This document shows, in pieces, positions 42,465 through 51,445 of a DNA stretch of 64,000 nt. The stretch lies in assembly GCA_015075305.1 (NCBI GenBank), contig JABTUS010000003.1:186001-250000 (forward strand), given 5' to 3'. How positions within the stretch are numbered: position 1 is the first letter of the stretch; the number at the start of each line of letters is the position of its first letter. The notes below the pieces were generated by a model. It did not search any database. It saw only the letters and a list, made by a program, of their open reading frames with translations, and was not told the DNA's origin. The translations under genes were made by a program, and so were the position numbers. The stretch is from Opitutaceae bacterium. Lineage in GTDB: Bacteria; Verrucomicrobiota; Verrucomicrobiia; Opitutales; Opitutaceae.

Positions 42465-44381
42465 CTAGCGGACGGGTTTGAGAAGCCGCTTCAGCGAACG
42501 AATGGCGCGAGAGCATCGTTGCAGACCGATCCAGACGCAGCGGTCGACCTGCATTTTCCAAACCAGCAACTCAAGAAGTACGCCTGGCGCACGCGGACAG
42601 GAGGCCCGCAGCGAGGCGGTTGGCCAGGGCCAGAGGTCCACTCGTCGCCACGGGCTCAGCATGCGCTTGAGAAGTTGCGGCAGATGAAAAACCGGAATCA
42701 ATGAAGGCGGAGTTGTCGTCGGCGGTTCCGGCCAGGTCCAGAAGTTGAATTGCTTCCAACGTTCGACCTGGGCCGCGGCAGGGTGAACGAGGAATGTGCG
42801 CAACGCGTGATCAAAACGCGGTGGCGGAGCGCCCAGGCGAATGGCCAGGTCGACGTAGGCAAGAGCGCCCGCATGCAAGTCAGCGCTGTCCCTGGGAGGA
42901 GCAACGCAATCACTGGCAAGAACCGGTTCGAAGCCTGTCTGATCGCACGCATACCCGATGGTCTGGCCGTGGTCGGCGGGAACCAGCATTTCGACAACCG
43001 AGGGAAAGGCTCCCACTGGTCCGAGCCACAAACCTGGTCTGATGTGGAAGAAGAGGCGATCCTCGGAAACATTCCGGTGCAGGCCAAAAAAGTATCCGAT
43101 CGTTCTTCCAGGTGGACGCGGCCCCTGGGCAAGCAGGCGGACAAATGCCTCGTGCATGGTCCCTGACCAACCGATGTCGACCAATGCAATTCGATCGTGG
43201 GCAAAGGCTCCTTGTTCCTGCAAGTAGCCCAGGGCCAGCGCAAGTCGCCTTTGACGGTGGCGGGCAAAGTAGTCGGATGCCTGCGGATCTTGCGACAGTA
43301 ACTCCAGCAGCCGCGCGCGCACGCGTGGAGCAAGCGGCGCGCTCCAATTTGATCGCGGGAAGCCGAGGGCGTTCAGATTGCTTTCGAGGTCGGAAGGATC
43401 GAGATTGAGATTTCTGAACAGCCCGTTGATCGAGGGGTCCTCGATGAAATGCAGCCAGCGGCGATGATCGGGGATGGCGGGATCAAAGGCAGCCAGGTAC
43501 CAGGCGAAGCGTGAGCCGAACAGATAGCGGGTTTCGGGCAGCGTGGGATCGGCAGCACGCAGTTTGCAGGCAATTTTTTCCGGCAACTGACCGTCGCGGG
43601 AGAGAAAAAAAACGCGGGTGATGCCGCGTTTCCGCGCATCCTGGAGCAGCCAGGTCGCGTAGGCATGAAAGACCGGGCCGGAGATGTTCGCGCCATCGTC
43701 CCAGAACGCGTTTGCGCCGGCAGGGCGTGCCAGCCGGGCGAAACGTGGCAAACCGGCGGCCAGAGGTTGTGCGGGATTGTCGCGAAGGTAGGCGTGTTCC
43801 AGTCGGTTGGGATGCGCGCGAGTCCAATGCTCGGTTTCGATGCCGTATCGGGCGGGATTGACAACGTCGCTGCGAGGATTGTCCCCGATGTGAAGCCAGG
43901 GTTTGGCATATGCCTTGGAGAGTGTTGCCCACCAGGTGCGGCCCTTGGAGTCGCCCGCCTCATGGGAGAACAGCAGGGTGTCATCCGCAATCCAGATGGG
44001 TGCGAGCCGTGCGAGCAGGAAATCGCGCGGCAGATACATGTCCGTGATGTAGAGGATGCGCGCACCCTGGGCGCGCGCGGCGGTGACGCGTTCGACCGCG
44101 GCAGAGTCGAGGCACATCGTCTCCTCCCACTCGAGCTCCCTGGCGCGGAAACGCTCGAGCTCTGCACGCCAGGGATTGAGCGGTGCGGCGCTGTAGATTT
44201 CGTCGAGATTGACCTCGCGGGACAGTTTGTCAGCACGGGCGGCGCGTTCAGCCTGAATCCTCGCCAAGGCCCATCCGGGCGCTGCGAGATCCCTTTCGAC
44301 GAGGCGAAAAACATCGTGGGGATCGGCGAGCGGCCGCACGAGCAGGGTGTCAAAGAGATCAAAGCTGGCGGTGGCGAACAT
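42465..44381 (-). CDS. HAD-superfamily protein of the surface-glycan operon
   Basis: 638 residues. The first about 200 are a haloacid dehalogenase-like hydrolase: motif I FDLFDTLLVR (residues 7-16), motif II YITDMYLPRD, and acidic motif IV HIGDNPRSDV. The large remainder starts with a second Rossmann-like segment (RVFFLSRDGQLPEKIA) and continues through a region with no recognised family. Similar long HAD proteins occur in capsule and O-antigen clusters with unknown substrates. The start overlaps the upstream glycosyltransferase by 23 bases. It ends the minus-strand operon close to hicA. Confidence 0.78.
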   Translation of the reverse strand: MFATASFDLFDTLLVRPLADPHDVFRLVERDLAAPGWALARIQAERAARADKLSREVNLDEIYSAAPLNPWRAELERFRARELEWEETMCLDSAAVERVTAARAQGARILYITDMYLPRDFLLARLAPIWIADDTLLFSHEAGDSKGRTWWATLSKAYAKPWLHIGDNPRSDVVNPARYGIETEHWTRAHPNRLEHAYLRDNPAQPLAAGLPRFARLARPAGANAFWDDGANISGPVFHAYATWLLQDARKRGITRVFFLSRDGQLPEKIACKLRAADPTLPETRYLFGSRFAWYLAAFDPAIPDHRRWLHFIEDPSINGLFRNLNLDPSDLESNLNALGFPRSNWSAPLAPRVRARLLELLSQDPQASDYFARHRQRRLALALGYLQEQGAFAHDRIALVDIGWSGTMHEAFVRLLAQGPRPPGRTIGYFFGLHRNVSEDRLFFHIRPGLWLGPVGAFPSVVEMLVPADHGQTIGYACDQTGFEPVLASDCVAPPRDSADLHAGALAYVDLAIRLGAPPPRFDHALRTFLVHPAAAQVERWKQFNFWTWPEPPTTTPPSLIPVFHLPQLLKRMLSPWRRVDLWPWPTASLRASCPRAPGVLLELLVWKMQVDRCVWIGLQRCSRAIRSLKRLLKPVR

Positions 44382-45582
44382 GCATCAACTCTGCGTAGAA
44401 GGATTCGAGGTCCGCCCCGTGCGTTTCCAGGGAGAAGCGATCTTTTGCGGACTGCGCCGCGGCAGCGCTCATATGGAGAAGCAGGGAGGGGTTGCCAAAC
44501 AGCGTGCGCATCGCCGACGCAAGGGCTTCGGGAATGGCGTCGGAGACCAGCCAGCCTGTGCTGCCATGCTCGATGAGCTCGGGGGTGCCCGCTCGTTCGA
44601 GGGCGAGGACCGGCGTGCCGACGGCGAGGCTCTCGATGACACTGAGCGGACAGTTGTCCGCCAGCGATGGGAAGAGATAGAGGTCAGCGGCGGCGTAGGC
44701 GAGGGCGATGGATTGATCATCGACAAGATGCCCGGTTCGAATGACTCGCCCGGGAAGGCCTCTTCCGAAATCGGACTTGTCGGCTCCGACGAGCATGCTG
44801 ACAACCTCGTTGTCTCCCAGAATTCGGATGGCCTCGCGCGCCATCGCCGCGCCCTTGCGTGGATCGTCAAGCGAATGGGCTGCGATCAGCACAACTCGCT
44901 GGGCGGGGTGAAGGCCGTGGCGCTGCCTCGCCTCGTCGCGGATCCCGGAATTGAAGACGGCCAGATCAGCCGGGTTGTAGATGACCCGTGGCTTGGGATC
45001 GAAGAAACCGGAGCCGGCTGCCTGGCTGGCCATCCATTTGGACGGCGCGATGGCGGCGAAGTTGGAGACCGGGCGGGCATGCCGCTTGATGATTTGAGCC
45101 TGGCGGGTCAGATCGAGCGGCATCCGCAGGGATCGTTTTTGCGGACACTTTCCGCAGTTTTTTCTGAACCGTTCGCAGCCGAAGGGATACAGGCAGCCAC
45201 CGGTGAAAAACGAGGCGTCATGAAGCGTCAGGGCAACGGGCGCATGGCGTGTCATCCATTTCACTGACCATGGCGAAACGGCGCTCCAGTGATCGCTGAA
45301 GTGCACGAGATCGTAGTTGTGGCGAAGGCTTCGCAGTCGGGGCCATTCAAGAGGCAGGAATTCACCCCCGAGGCAGCGCCGTGACAAAGCATGTGTGAGT
45401 CGAAGCACACGGGCGAACGGGCGGCGGAACAGGGGGCGATTTTGGTTGCCGGCGGAAGTGGGATGGATGGTCAAGAGATCCACCTCATGGCCACGAAGAC
45501 GCATGGCTGTCTGCAGAAGCTCCGAATACTTCGAAGCCCCTCCTCCGGTTCGGTTGCTCCTGCTGACGACAGCGATCTTCAT
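44359..45582 (-). CDS. GT4-family glycosyltransferase
   Basis: 407 residues with a GT-B fold. The N-terminal Gly loop is SNRTGGGASKYSELLQTAMR and the C-terminal donor-binding block is LFPSLADNCPLSVIESLAVG then TPVLALERAGTPELI, with the E-x7-E pattern of retaining GT4 enzymes. A Cys cluster (GGCLYPFGCERFRKNCGKCP) is typical of a subgroup that acts in exopolysaccharide synthesis. Acts on the cytoplasmic face, probably adding a sugar to the lipid-linked glycan. Start overlaps the upstream GT2 stop by 4 bases. Confidence 0.88.
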   Translation of the reverse strand: MKIAVVSRSNRTGGGASKYSELLQTAMRLRGHEVDLLTIHPTSAGNQNRPLFRRPFARVLRLTHALSRRCLGGEFLPLEWPRLRSLRHNYDLVHFSDHWSAVSPWSVKWMTRHAPVALTLHDASFFTGGCLYPFGCERFRKNCGKCPQKRSLRMPLDLTRQAQIIKRHARPVSNFAAIAPSKWMASQAAGSGFFDPKPRVIYNPADLAVFNSGIRDEARQRHGLHPAQRVVLIAAHSLDDPRKGAAMAREAIRILGDNEVVSMLVGADKSDFGRGLPGRVIRTGHLVDDQSIALAYAAADLYLFPSLADNCPLSVIESLAVGTPVLALERAGTPELIEHGSTGWLVSDAIPEALASAMRTLFGNPSLLLHMSAAAAQSAKDRFSLETHGADLESFYAELMHVRHRQL

Positions 45583-46517
45583 GGGCCGGGATGCCCTGGG
45601 TTCGTTCCGGGCGATTCAAAAAGCGCGGTTGCCTTGAGCCGGCCTCTGGCGACGGCGCCTTCAAAGCCAAGAGAACCCGTTCCCCCAGTGAGGCGGCCGA
45701 TCAGGGCTTTGAGTCGGAGCTTCATGCGTGCGTATCCCTTGGCATCCGGAAGTCCCTGAGCGAGGTCCAGCCAGTGATGTGAGGCGGTGATGTCTTCAAC
45801 CAAACGCGTGAGATAGCGTTCTTGAAGCCGTGATGCCGGGATGAGATGGGTGACGCGCAATGCCGTCATGCAGCCGCAGCCAAGGCCGAGTGAGCAGGCG
45901 GCCAGGCCGATGTCGGTGTCGCCGCCCGCGAGCAGGGACTGACCGTCGCGATCGAGGCGAAGCCGTCGAGGATCATCGAGCAGGCTTGCCCGATAGGCGG
46001 TCATGACCTCGCGCCTGACCACCATGCCGGCGCCGACCGGCAGCGTTTGTCCCCGCGGATGGTTCGACCATCGATCATGGGAGAACTCCGTGAGCGCCAG
46101 GTATGGCAGATAAGGTTTCATCCACGCCTCTGGGGGCGTCTCGAATTCACCATGAATGCTGGCCGACCATACTCCGAGGAACGGCATGCCGTCGGCCAGG
46201 TGAACCGCAGTCGCAAGGTAATTGGAGTCGAGGACATTGTCGTCGTCCACAAAGATGAACAGAGAGGATGAAGCCTCGGAACAACCGCGCAGGCGCGCGT
46301 GAGTGAGCCCGGGAGTCTCCTCGCGAACGACGCGTGCGAGTGGATGCCAGGAAAGATCGTATGAGGGTGCAAGGGGCGGGTCGGATTGATTGTCCACGAC
46401 AATCAATTCCCATTCGCCCGCAGAAAATGTTTGCTGCCGCAATGCACCAAGCACGCGCCCGAAATATTGAGGCCGTGGATTCCGGGTGCAAATGACGACA
46501 GAAAGGCGCGGTGACAT
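45579..46517 (-). CDS. GT2-family glycosyltransferase
   Basis: 312 residues with a GT-A fold: LSVVICTRNPRPQYFGRVLG at the start, the nucleotide-binding LIVVDNQS, and the metal-binding DDD in LFIFVDDDNVLDS. Inverting GT2 enzymes transfer sugars from nucleotide donors. It lies 9 bp after the GT4 at 46527 and overlaps the next gene by 4 bases, so it is part of the glycan operon. Acceptor unknown. Confidence 0.88.
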   Translation of the reverse strand: MSPRLSVVICTRNPRPQYFGRVLGALRQQTFSAGEWELIVVDNQSDPPLAPSYDLSWHPLARVVREETPGLTHARLRGCSEASSSLFIFVDDDNVLDSNYLATAVHLADGMPFLGVWSASIHGEFETPPEAWMKPYLPYLALTEFSHDRWSNHPRGQTLPVGAGMVVRREVMTAYRASLLDDPRRLRLDRDGQSLLAGGDTDIGLAACSLGLGCGCMTALRVTHLIPASRLQERYLTRLVEDITASHHWLDLAQGLPDAKGYARMKLRLKALIGRLTGGTGSLGFEGAVARGRLKATALFESPGTNPGHPGP

Positions 46518-46526
46518 GGGGCAAGT

Positions 46527-47672
46527 CTATCTTTGCGCAGCGAGTTCGAGCAGGCGCTTCGAGAAAGTTCCGATGGGGTCAGCGGCGATGAGGCTGATGG
46601 CGCGCTCTCGCGCAGCCAGTCCCATTGCGGACCATTCGCCACGGCGAACCCACGCGTGTTCAAGCGCCTCATCAAGGCATGCTGCGGTCGGAGCAGCGGC
46701 AACGAAACCGGAAACGCCGTCCGTGATTAGTTCGGCATTGCCGCCCACGTCCGTGACAATCGCCGGGCGCCCGCACAATGCTGCCTCAACAAGTGCAAGC
46801 GGGAGGCCTTCATGACGCGAAGGCAGAACAAGGGCGTGATGAGAGCGCCAGATGTCCTCGATTGAGTCGACGTGACCTTGAAACACGACCTGATCGTTGA
46901 GATTCAGGCGATCGACCATCTGATGAATCAGGAAGGTGCGGTCGCCGGTACCGAAGAGCGACAGACGGACGGGGCGATTGCGCCACTTGGCCTGAGCCAA
47001 TACCTCAAGGAGCAGGTCCTGCCCCTTGCAAACAGGATCGTGGCGCGCGACGCAGGCGAGGCGGACAATGCTGATGTCTGATGGCCAAGCCAAAGCGCTC
47101 GTGACGTTCACTTTGAATGGATTGCGGACAATTTCCGCACGCTCGAGGCGAATGCCCCACTGGGTTTCAAAAAGCCGGCGATTTCGCTCTGCGACAAAAA
47201 ACCAGTGGGCATTTGTCATGAATAGCCTTCTGGCTCGTGCAGCCTGGCTGTCAGTGGGCCAGAGCCATTCGATTCCGCACTGGGAGATGTTGCACCAAGG
47301 GACACCGGATGCGGCAATGAGCTCGAGACCTTCAAGCATGTCGATGCCTGCTCCATTGGATACGCAAATGAAGTCGGGACGCTGGGCTCGCATCCAAAGG
47401 GAGAGATCAATGAGTTCGGCCTCGGGTGCAATCCTGCCACGAAGGCGATGTTGGATTCGACGTAGGATGGTGGGGCGTCCTCGATTTCTTTGTTGGACAA
47501 GAATCCCCTTCCGATGAAGCGCCTCGATGGCACGAGCGGACTTTGGGTAGCGATACACACTCGCGGCAATCTCATGGCCGAGGCTGCGCAATTTCAGGGC
47601 TGTCTGGCACCAGAGCTCCTCGGAACCGCCCCAGGATCCTCCGCCCATGAAACTGACAAAGAGAAATCTCAT
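46527..47672 (-). CDS. GT4-family glycosyltransferase
   Basis: 381 residues, GT-B. N-terminal SFMGGGSWGGSEELWCQTAL resembles the acceptor-domain Gly motif; C-terminal LVLPSRHEGLPLALVEAALC then GRPAIVTDVGGNAELI is the donor-binding block with conserved Glu residues. Middle FGTGDRTFLIHQMVDRLNLN matches the linker of the family. Member of the glycan operon, following a 324-bp segment of doubtful coding status. Confidence 0.88.
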   Translation of the reverse strand: MRFLFVSFMGGGSWGGSEELWCQTALKLRSLGHEIAASVYRYPKSARAIEALHRKGILVQQRNRGRPTILRRIQHRLRGRIAPEAELIDLSLWMRAQRPDFICVSNGAGIDMLEGLELIAASGVPWCNISQCGIEWLWPTDSQAARARRLFMTNAHWFFVAERNRRLFETQWGIRLERAEIVRNPFKVNVTSALAWPSDISIVRLACVARHDPVCKGQDLLLEVLAQAKWRNRPVRLSLFGTGDRTFLIHQMVDRLNLNDQVVFQGHVDSIEDIWRSHHALVLPSRHEGLPLALVEAALCGRPAIVTDVGGNAELITDGVSGFVAAAPTAACLDEALEHAWVRRGEWSAMGLAARERAISLIAADPIGTFSKRLLELAAQR

Positions 47673-47684
47673 GTTTGTGAAGCG

Positions 47685-47978
47685 TCAGGCAACGAGGCAC
47701 CGGCATCGGGGATGACGCGCCGCTTCTTTCAGCATCGGAGCATGGTTCGCATGGGTGGAATGCGGAGCATCTGGAACAAGCGGCGCCTCGCAAAAAGGCA
47801 TGGGAGACAGAGTGGCTCCATCGCAAGTCAAGTTATCTGCAGACCCGGAATCGCGTCGGGAAAAGCATCCAATTGCTTGCGGGCATTGGATGCCAATGTG
47901 GCCTCCCCTCACTATGCGCGGAAAATAGTTCGATTTGGCATCGCGGGTACAATAGTCGACGTATTGGGGCGGAGCCAT
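47685..47978 (-). CDS. Doubtful 97-residue ORF in the glycan operon
   Basis: An ATG-initiated frame fits tightly between its neighbours (18 bp after one stop, 12 bp before the next start), which is why it is listed. The translation (MAPPQYVDYCTRDAKSNYFP at the start, HPRCRCLVA at the end) is rich in Cys, His and Pro and matches no family I know. It may instead be a degraded gene remnant or intergenic sequence. No other gene is seen in 47673-47996. Confidence 0.2.
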   Translation of the reverse strand: MAPPQYVDYCTRDAKSNYFPRIVRGGHIGIQCPQAIGCFSRRDSGSADNLTCDGATLSPMPFCEAPLVPDAPHSTHANHAPMLKEAARHPRCRCLVA

Positions 47979-47996
47979 GAGAGGTGAGGCCGACGC

Positions 47997-49268
47997 CTAT
48001 TCAGGTTGTCGTGACTGCTGTTCGCTGTCGTCAGAAACGCTTGCAGCGATGAATCGCGTGGTGGTGGATGACTTTTTGCGCAAGAAGGGAACGATCCCAG
48101 TCATCCAGTCGGAGAATCGAACCAAACGTCGTCGCTTGTAACCTTCGAGTTCTCGGAGGCATTCCCGTTGATGCAGCAGCCGAGTCTGAAGCGTTGCGAC
48201 ATTGGTTATGGCAAGTTCCGGAATCATTGGATAAAGGCTTGGCAGGTCGAACTCCCGCACACCTTCAGGATAAGCGGAGCGACGGGGCAGAAGCGTTCCG
48301 GAGGGATTGAGGCTGGCGGCAGGATCTTCGGCCATGAGCTTGATCAGACGAACTACGCGGTCGGTGGCGGATCCGGGCTCCATCTGCAAACGGGAGAGGA
48401 AGTCCTGATAAACCAGACGGCGACGATGCTCCAGGTCATCTGGGCGCAACAGGCTCTCTAGTTCTCGCGCGAGAGTATCGGGACAGGTGGCGCGCCAGGC
48501 CGACAGGAGGTAGGCTGGGGAATTGGTGAAATCCACGATGAGGGTTGGAATGCGCAGGCGCATCGCTTCAAGCGCTAGCGTGGATGGCGTGGTTATGACT
48601 GCCGAGACCGATGCGAGGATACGTTCCAGGGGCTCCTGATTGTTTGTGACAGCCGCACTGCCCAGCCTAGCATGAGCCTGAAGACTTGGGGCAATGCGCC
48701 AACGCGGCGTCAGGAGCGGATATCGTCGCATGCATACTTCGGTAGCCTGAATTGCTGTGGCGACCTGCTGGGTTTCCTTGGTGGTGAAACCGGGAGTGTT
48801 TGCGCTTGCGATAAGGACTGACTTGTCAGGCTGCCGCACAATTGAATTGAGGTAATCGAGTCTTGGTGAACCGGTGATCTCGCAGCGGAACGGGTGATTG
48901 CCAAAGGACTCGAGGAGAAGCGCCTGCCAGAGTCCGAGACAAGCGATCCGTGACGACAGAACTGGTTGGAAGAGAGGCCGTCCGTCAGGCGTATTGGAGC
49001 GGGGATTGGTCCAGACATTGCGCCATTCGATGATTCCGTCCACTAGGTGAAGCACTGGTATGCGGCGCGCATGGAGTTCTGTAATGGCAGGAAACATTGC
49101 CCGGTTGAACTCATCACCAAGCAAGGCTAGATCACAATTGATTGAACTCGGGTCGGTCGAGAGCGGGACTGATTGCAGGTCAAACTCCGGCAGGCACTTC
49201 AACCATTCGAAGTAATGCGGCCGGAAATATGCATCAAGCAGCGCAATACGATAGGTTCGAGATGGCAT
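47997..49268 (-). CDS. Putative GT-B-like glycan biosynthesis protein
   Basis: 423 residues, family uncertain. The N-terminal MPSRTYRIALLDAYFRPHYF and a C-terminal half block ILASVSAVITTPSTLALEAM then RLRIPTLIVDFTNSPAYLLS recall GT-B or CDP-glycerol-transferase-type enzymes, where a Ser/Thr loop and a conserved Glu bind the nucleotide. Central IASANTPGFTTKETQQVATA agrees with a Rossmann strand-turn. GC content is lower than in the flagellar region, in keeping with the variable nature of O-antigen loci. Function is inferred from fold hints and neighbours. Confidence 0.6.
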   Translation of the reverse strand: MPSRTYRIALLDAYFRPHYFEWLKCLPEFDLQSVPLSTDPSSINCDLALLGDEFNRAMFPAITELHARRIPVLHLVDGIIEWRNVWTNPRSNTPDGRPLFQPVLSSRIACLGLWQALLLESFGNHPFRCEITGSPRLDYLNSIVRQPDKSVLIASANTPGFTTKETQQVATAIQATEVCMRRYPLLTPRWRIAPSLQAHARLGSAAVTNNQEPLERILASVSAVITTPSTLALEAMRLRIPTLIVDFTNSPAYLLSAWRATCPDTLARELESLLRPDDLEHRRRLVYQDFLSRLQMEPGSATDRVVRLIKLMAEDPAASLNPSGTLLPRRSAYPEGVREFDLPSLYPMIPELAITNVATLQTRLLHQRECLRELEGYKRRRLVRFSDWMTGIVPFLRKKSSTTTRFIAASVSDDSEQQSRQPE

Positions 49269-49461
49269 GTCGTGAAGGCTCTTGAGGGTGTGCGTGGAAA
49301 ACCAATGGGTTGGCTGCGCGGAGATTTTCGGCGAAGGTACAAGCGTTCATGCGAAACGAAACAGAACAGGATCTAGCAGCAAATGGCGAACTTTCGAGTG
49401 GCTGCGAAGAGTTGACACGATCTCATCAATTCTTGTTCGGGCCGATGATCAGGAAGCCGCG

Positions 49462-50175
49462 CTAATGCGAGTTCGGAGGGAGAGCGGAACCCGCCGGCTC
49501 GAATATGAAATACCACGGTTCAAGTTCACCTCCGAAACTGTAGGGAGGATGAGTGAGAAAGCCCTCGATTTCTCCGATGAGACCGGATGCGGGGCCGCGC
49601 AGGATGACCTCGCGGTTGTCAAACGGTCCGCGCTGTTGAAATCGCGCGACCAGGTCGGACACGGGTTGGGCGCCCGCTTCAATGAAACGCTGCTCCCACC
49701 AGTTCCGTGAGCGCAGAGTGCAATGGAATGCATTGTTCTGGCTGCTGGGGCGAAGGCTTATCGTAAGGAAGAGTCGTCTCCCGCATACACGCACCAGCTC
49801 CCGCGCTACTTTGGGAATTTGATCCGCCGGTATGTGCTCCAACACTTCGGAGGAAAAAACGAGATCGAAGTGACGGTCCGGGAAGGGCAGACTGGCCAGG
49901 TCGCCCTGCAGCACCTCCCCAGTGACCACTTCGCCATTCTGCACGGCGAATTGCGACACTTCGACGCCGCGCGCCTCATAGCCCTTTCGGAGCAGGTGTG
50001 CAACGACATCGCCGCGACCGCATCCGGCGTCGAGCACGGTGCGATAGCTTCCGGTGGAGAGAGCTTGATCGATGATGTTGATGCCGTAGCTCCACTGGGC
50101 GGGACGGGTTCTCCAGTAGCGGTCGTAGCGCAAGCGATGAAGTTGTCCGCGCAATCGTTGCAGGAATTTTCTCAT
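49462..50175 (-). CDS. Class I SAM-dependent methyltransferase
   Basis: 237 residues from ATG 50175 (MRKFLQRLRGQLHRL); a GTG at 50229 overlapping the wzt stop is an alternative. Motif I is VLDAGCGRGDVVAHLLRKGY, and the post-motif region is LPFPDRHFDLVFSSEVLEHI. Enzymes of this type next to wzm/wzt can cap the O-polysaccharide chain or methylate a sugar, and the Wzt carbohydrate-binding domain then recognises the cap. That role is an inference from context. The gene is followed by about 190 bp without features. Confidence 0.83.
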   Translation of the reverse strand: MRKFLQRLRGQLHRLRYDRYWRTRPAQWSYGINIIDQALSTGSYRTVLDAGCGRGDVVAHLLRKGYEARGVEVSQFAVQNGEVVTGEVLQGDLASLPFPDRHFDLVFSSEVLEHIPADQIPKVARELVRVCGRRLFLTISLRPSSQNNAFHCTLRSRNWWEQRFIEAGAQPVSDLVARFQQRGPFDNREVILRGPASGLIGEIEGFLTHPPYSFGGELEPWYFIFEPAGSALPPNSH

Positions 50176-50224
50176 TGGCACATGCGGATGCGTGGAGAGG
50201 TGAGCAGGCGGACCATGAATCTTC

Positions 50225-51445
50225 TCAATCACATTCCATTGTCTCCCACTTGTGCGAGAAGGCAAAAGTGTGACATGGACCGAATCCGAAGCCGTCGATT
50301 GGCGGCCCGGTGACCTGGAAACGGACTGCGTGCGGCAGATCGTGGAGATACTCCTGTCTTCCCTCGCCGTAGAGGCTTGTCGTGATCGAATATGCCCCCA
50401 CAAGAAGCGGAAGCGCGGGAAGAGTGATCCTCACGGTCGCCCTTCTCTGGAGTGACCAGACAAGACCGTCGGCTGGAGATGCGAATGAACCGAGCACGCC
50501 CAGCGATGAGGAGTGGACATGGACAATCAATCTCAGGTTGCGCCGGGGATGTCTGCATGCGATGCGGACATCGAACGATAGCGTGTCACCTGTGAACAGC
50601 GCGCCAGGCGGACGTCCCGGGACTGGGTGAAGCGCTGCGCTCTCAAGCCAGACATCACGGTTCGAGGACTGTGTTGGTTCGGTTGCAAGGCCGATTTCCT
50701 GATAGAGTGCGATGCCCGCCTCAACCGAAGGGGCGATCTCGCCGCGCCCATGTTTCAAGACCAGGGCCGCAGAACAAATACGCGTGATGTCGATCACATT
50801 GTGCGATACAAGAATAGGGCTGGTGCCCTCACGCATGAGCTTTTCAATGCGCTGAAAGCACTTCATGCGGAAGCTGACATCACCGACAGCCAGCACCTCG
50901 TCAACAAGCAGCAGATCCGGCTCCAGATGCGCCGCGACCGCGAAGCCGAGGCGTACACGCATGCCGGAGCTGTAGCTTTGCACCGGGGCGTCGATGAATT
51001 CGCCAAGGTCGGCAAAGGCGATGATCTCATCCAGTTTGGCGGCGAGTTCGCGCTGCGTAAGCCCGAGAACCGCCGCGTTGACCCTGATGTTCTCGCGTCC
51101 GCTCAGGAGCGGATGCATGCCGGCGCCGAGTTCGATAAGCGCACCGACGCGGCCCCTCACTATCACCTGGCCGCGATCGGGCTTGATCAGACCTGCGATT
51201 ATCTTGAGCAGGGTGCTCTTTCCCGCGCCGTTCGCGCCGAGCAGTCCGACGCTCTCGCCTCGCCGCAGGGTGAACGATACGTCGTCAAGCGCCCAGAACT
51301 CCTCCTTTCCAAGCCCCTGCCTGGGACGAAATCCTGTCATGTCGCGCAGGGCGTCGACCACACCGTAGCGCAGCGACGTTTGAAGGCGGCGGGCGAAGCG
51401 CTTGGAGACGTTGCGGACTTCCAGAATGGGTGTGTCGTCACTCAT
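50225..51445 (-). CDS. wzt: O-polysaccharide ABC exporter ATPase Wzt with C-terminal carbohydrate-binding domain
   Basis: 406 residues from ATG 51445, whose ATGA overlaps the permease stop. The ATPase has Walker A VGLLGANGAGKSTLLKI, signature SYSSGMRVRLGFA, Walker B DLLLVDEVLAVGD and the H-loop VSHN. The long N-terminal lead (FARRLQTSLRYGVVDALRD) is typical of polysaccharide exporters (TagH/Wzt). Residues about 265-406 form a beta-rich domain (VRIACRHPRRNLRLIVHVHS and later YLHDLPHAVRFQVTG) that in Wzt binds the chain terminus. Works with Wzm at the inner membrane. Confidence 0.92.
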   Translation of the reverse strand: MSDDTPILEVRNVSKRFARRLQTSLRYGVVDALRDMTGFRPRQGLGKEEFWALDDVSFTLRRGESVGLLGANGAGKSTLLKIIAGLIKPDRGQVIVRGRVGALIELGAGMHPLLSGRENIRVNAAVLGLTQRELAAKLDEIIAFADLGEFIDAPVQSYSSGMRVRLGFAVAAHLEPDLLLVDEVLAVGDVSFRMKCFQRIEKLMREGTSPILVSHNVIDITRICSAALVLKHGRGEIAPSVEAGIALYQEIGLATEPTQSSNRDVWLESAALHPVPGRPPGALFTGDTLSFDVRIACRHPRRNLRLIVHVHSSSLGVLGSFASPADGLVWSLQRRATVRITLPALPLLVGAYSITTSLYGEGRQEYLHDLPHAVRFQVTGPPIDGFGFGPCHTFAFSHKWETMECD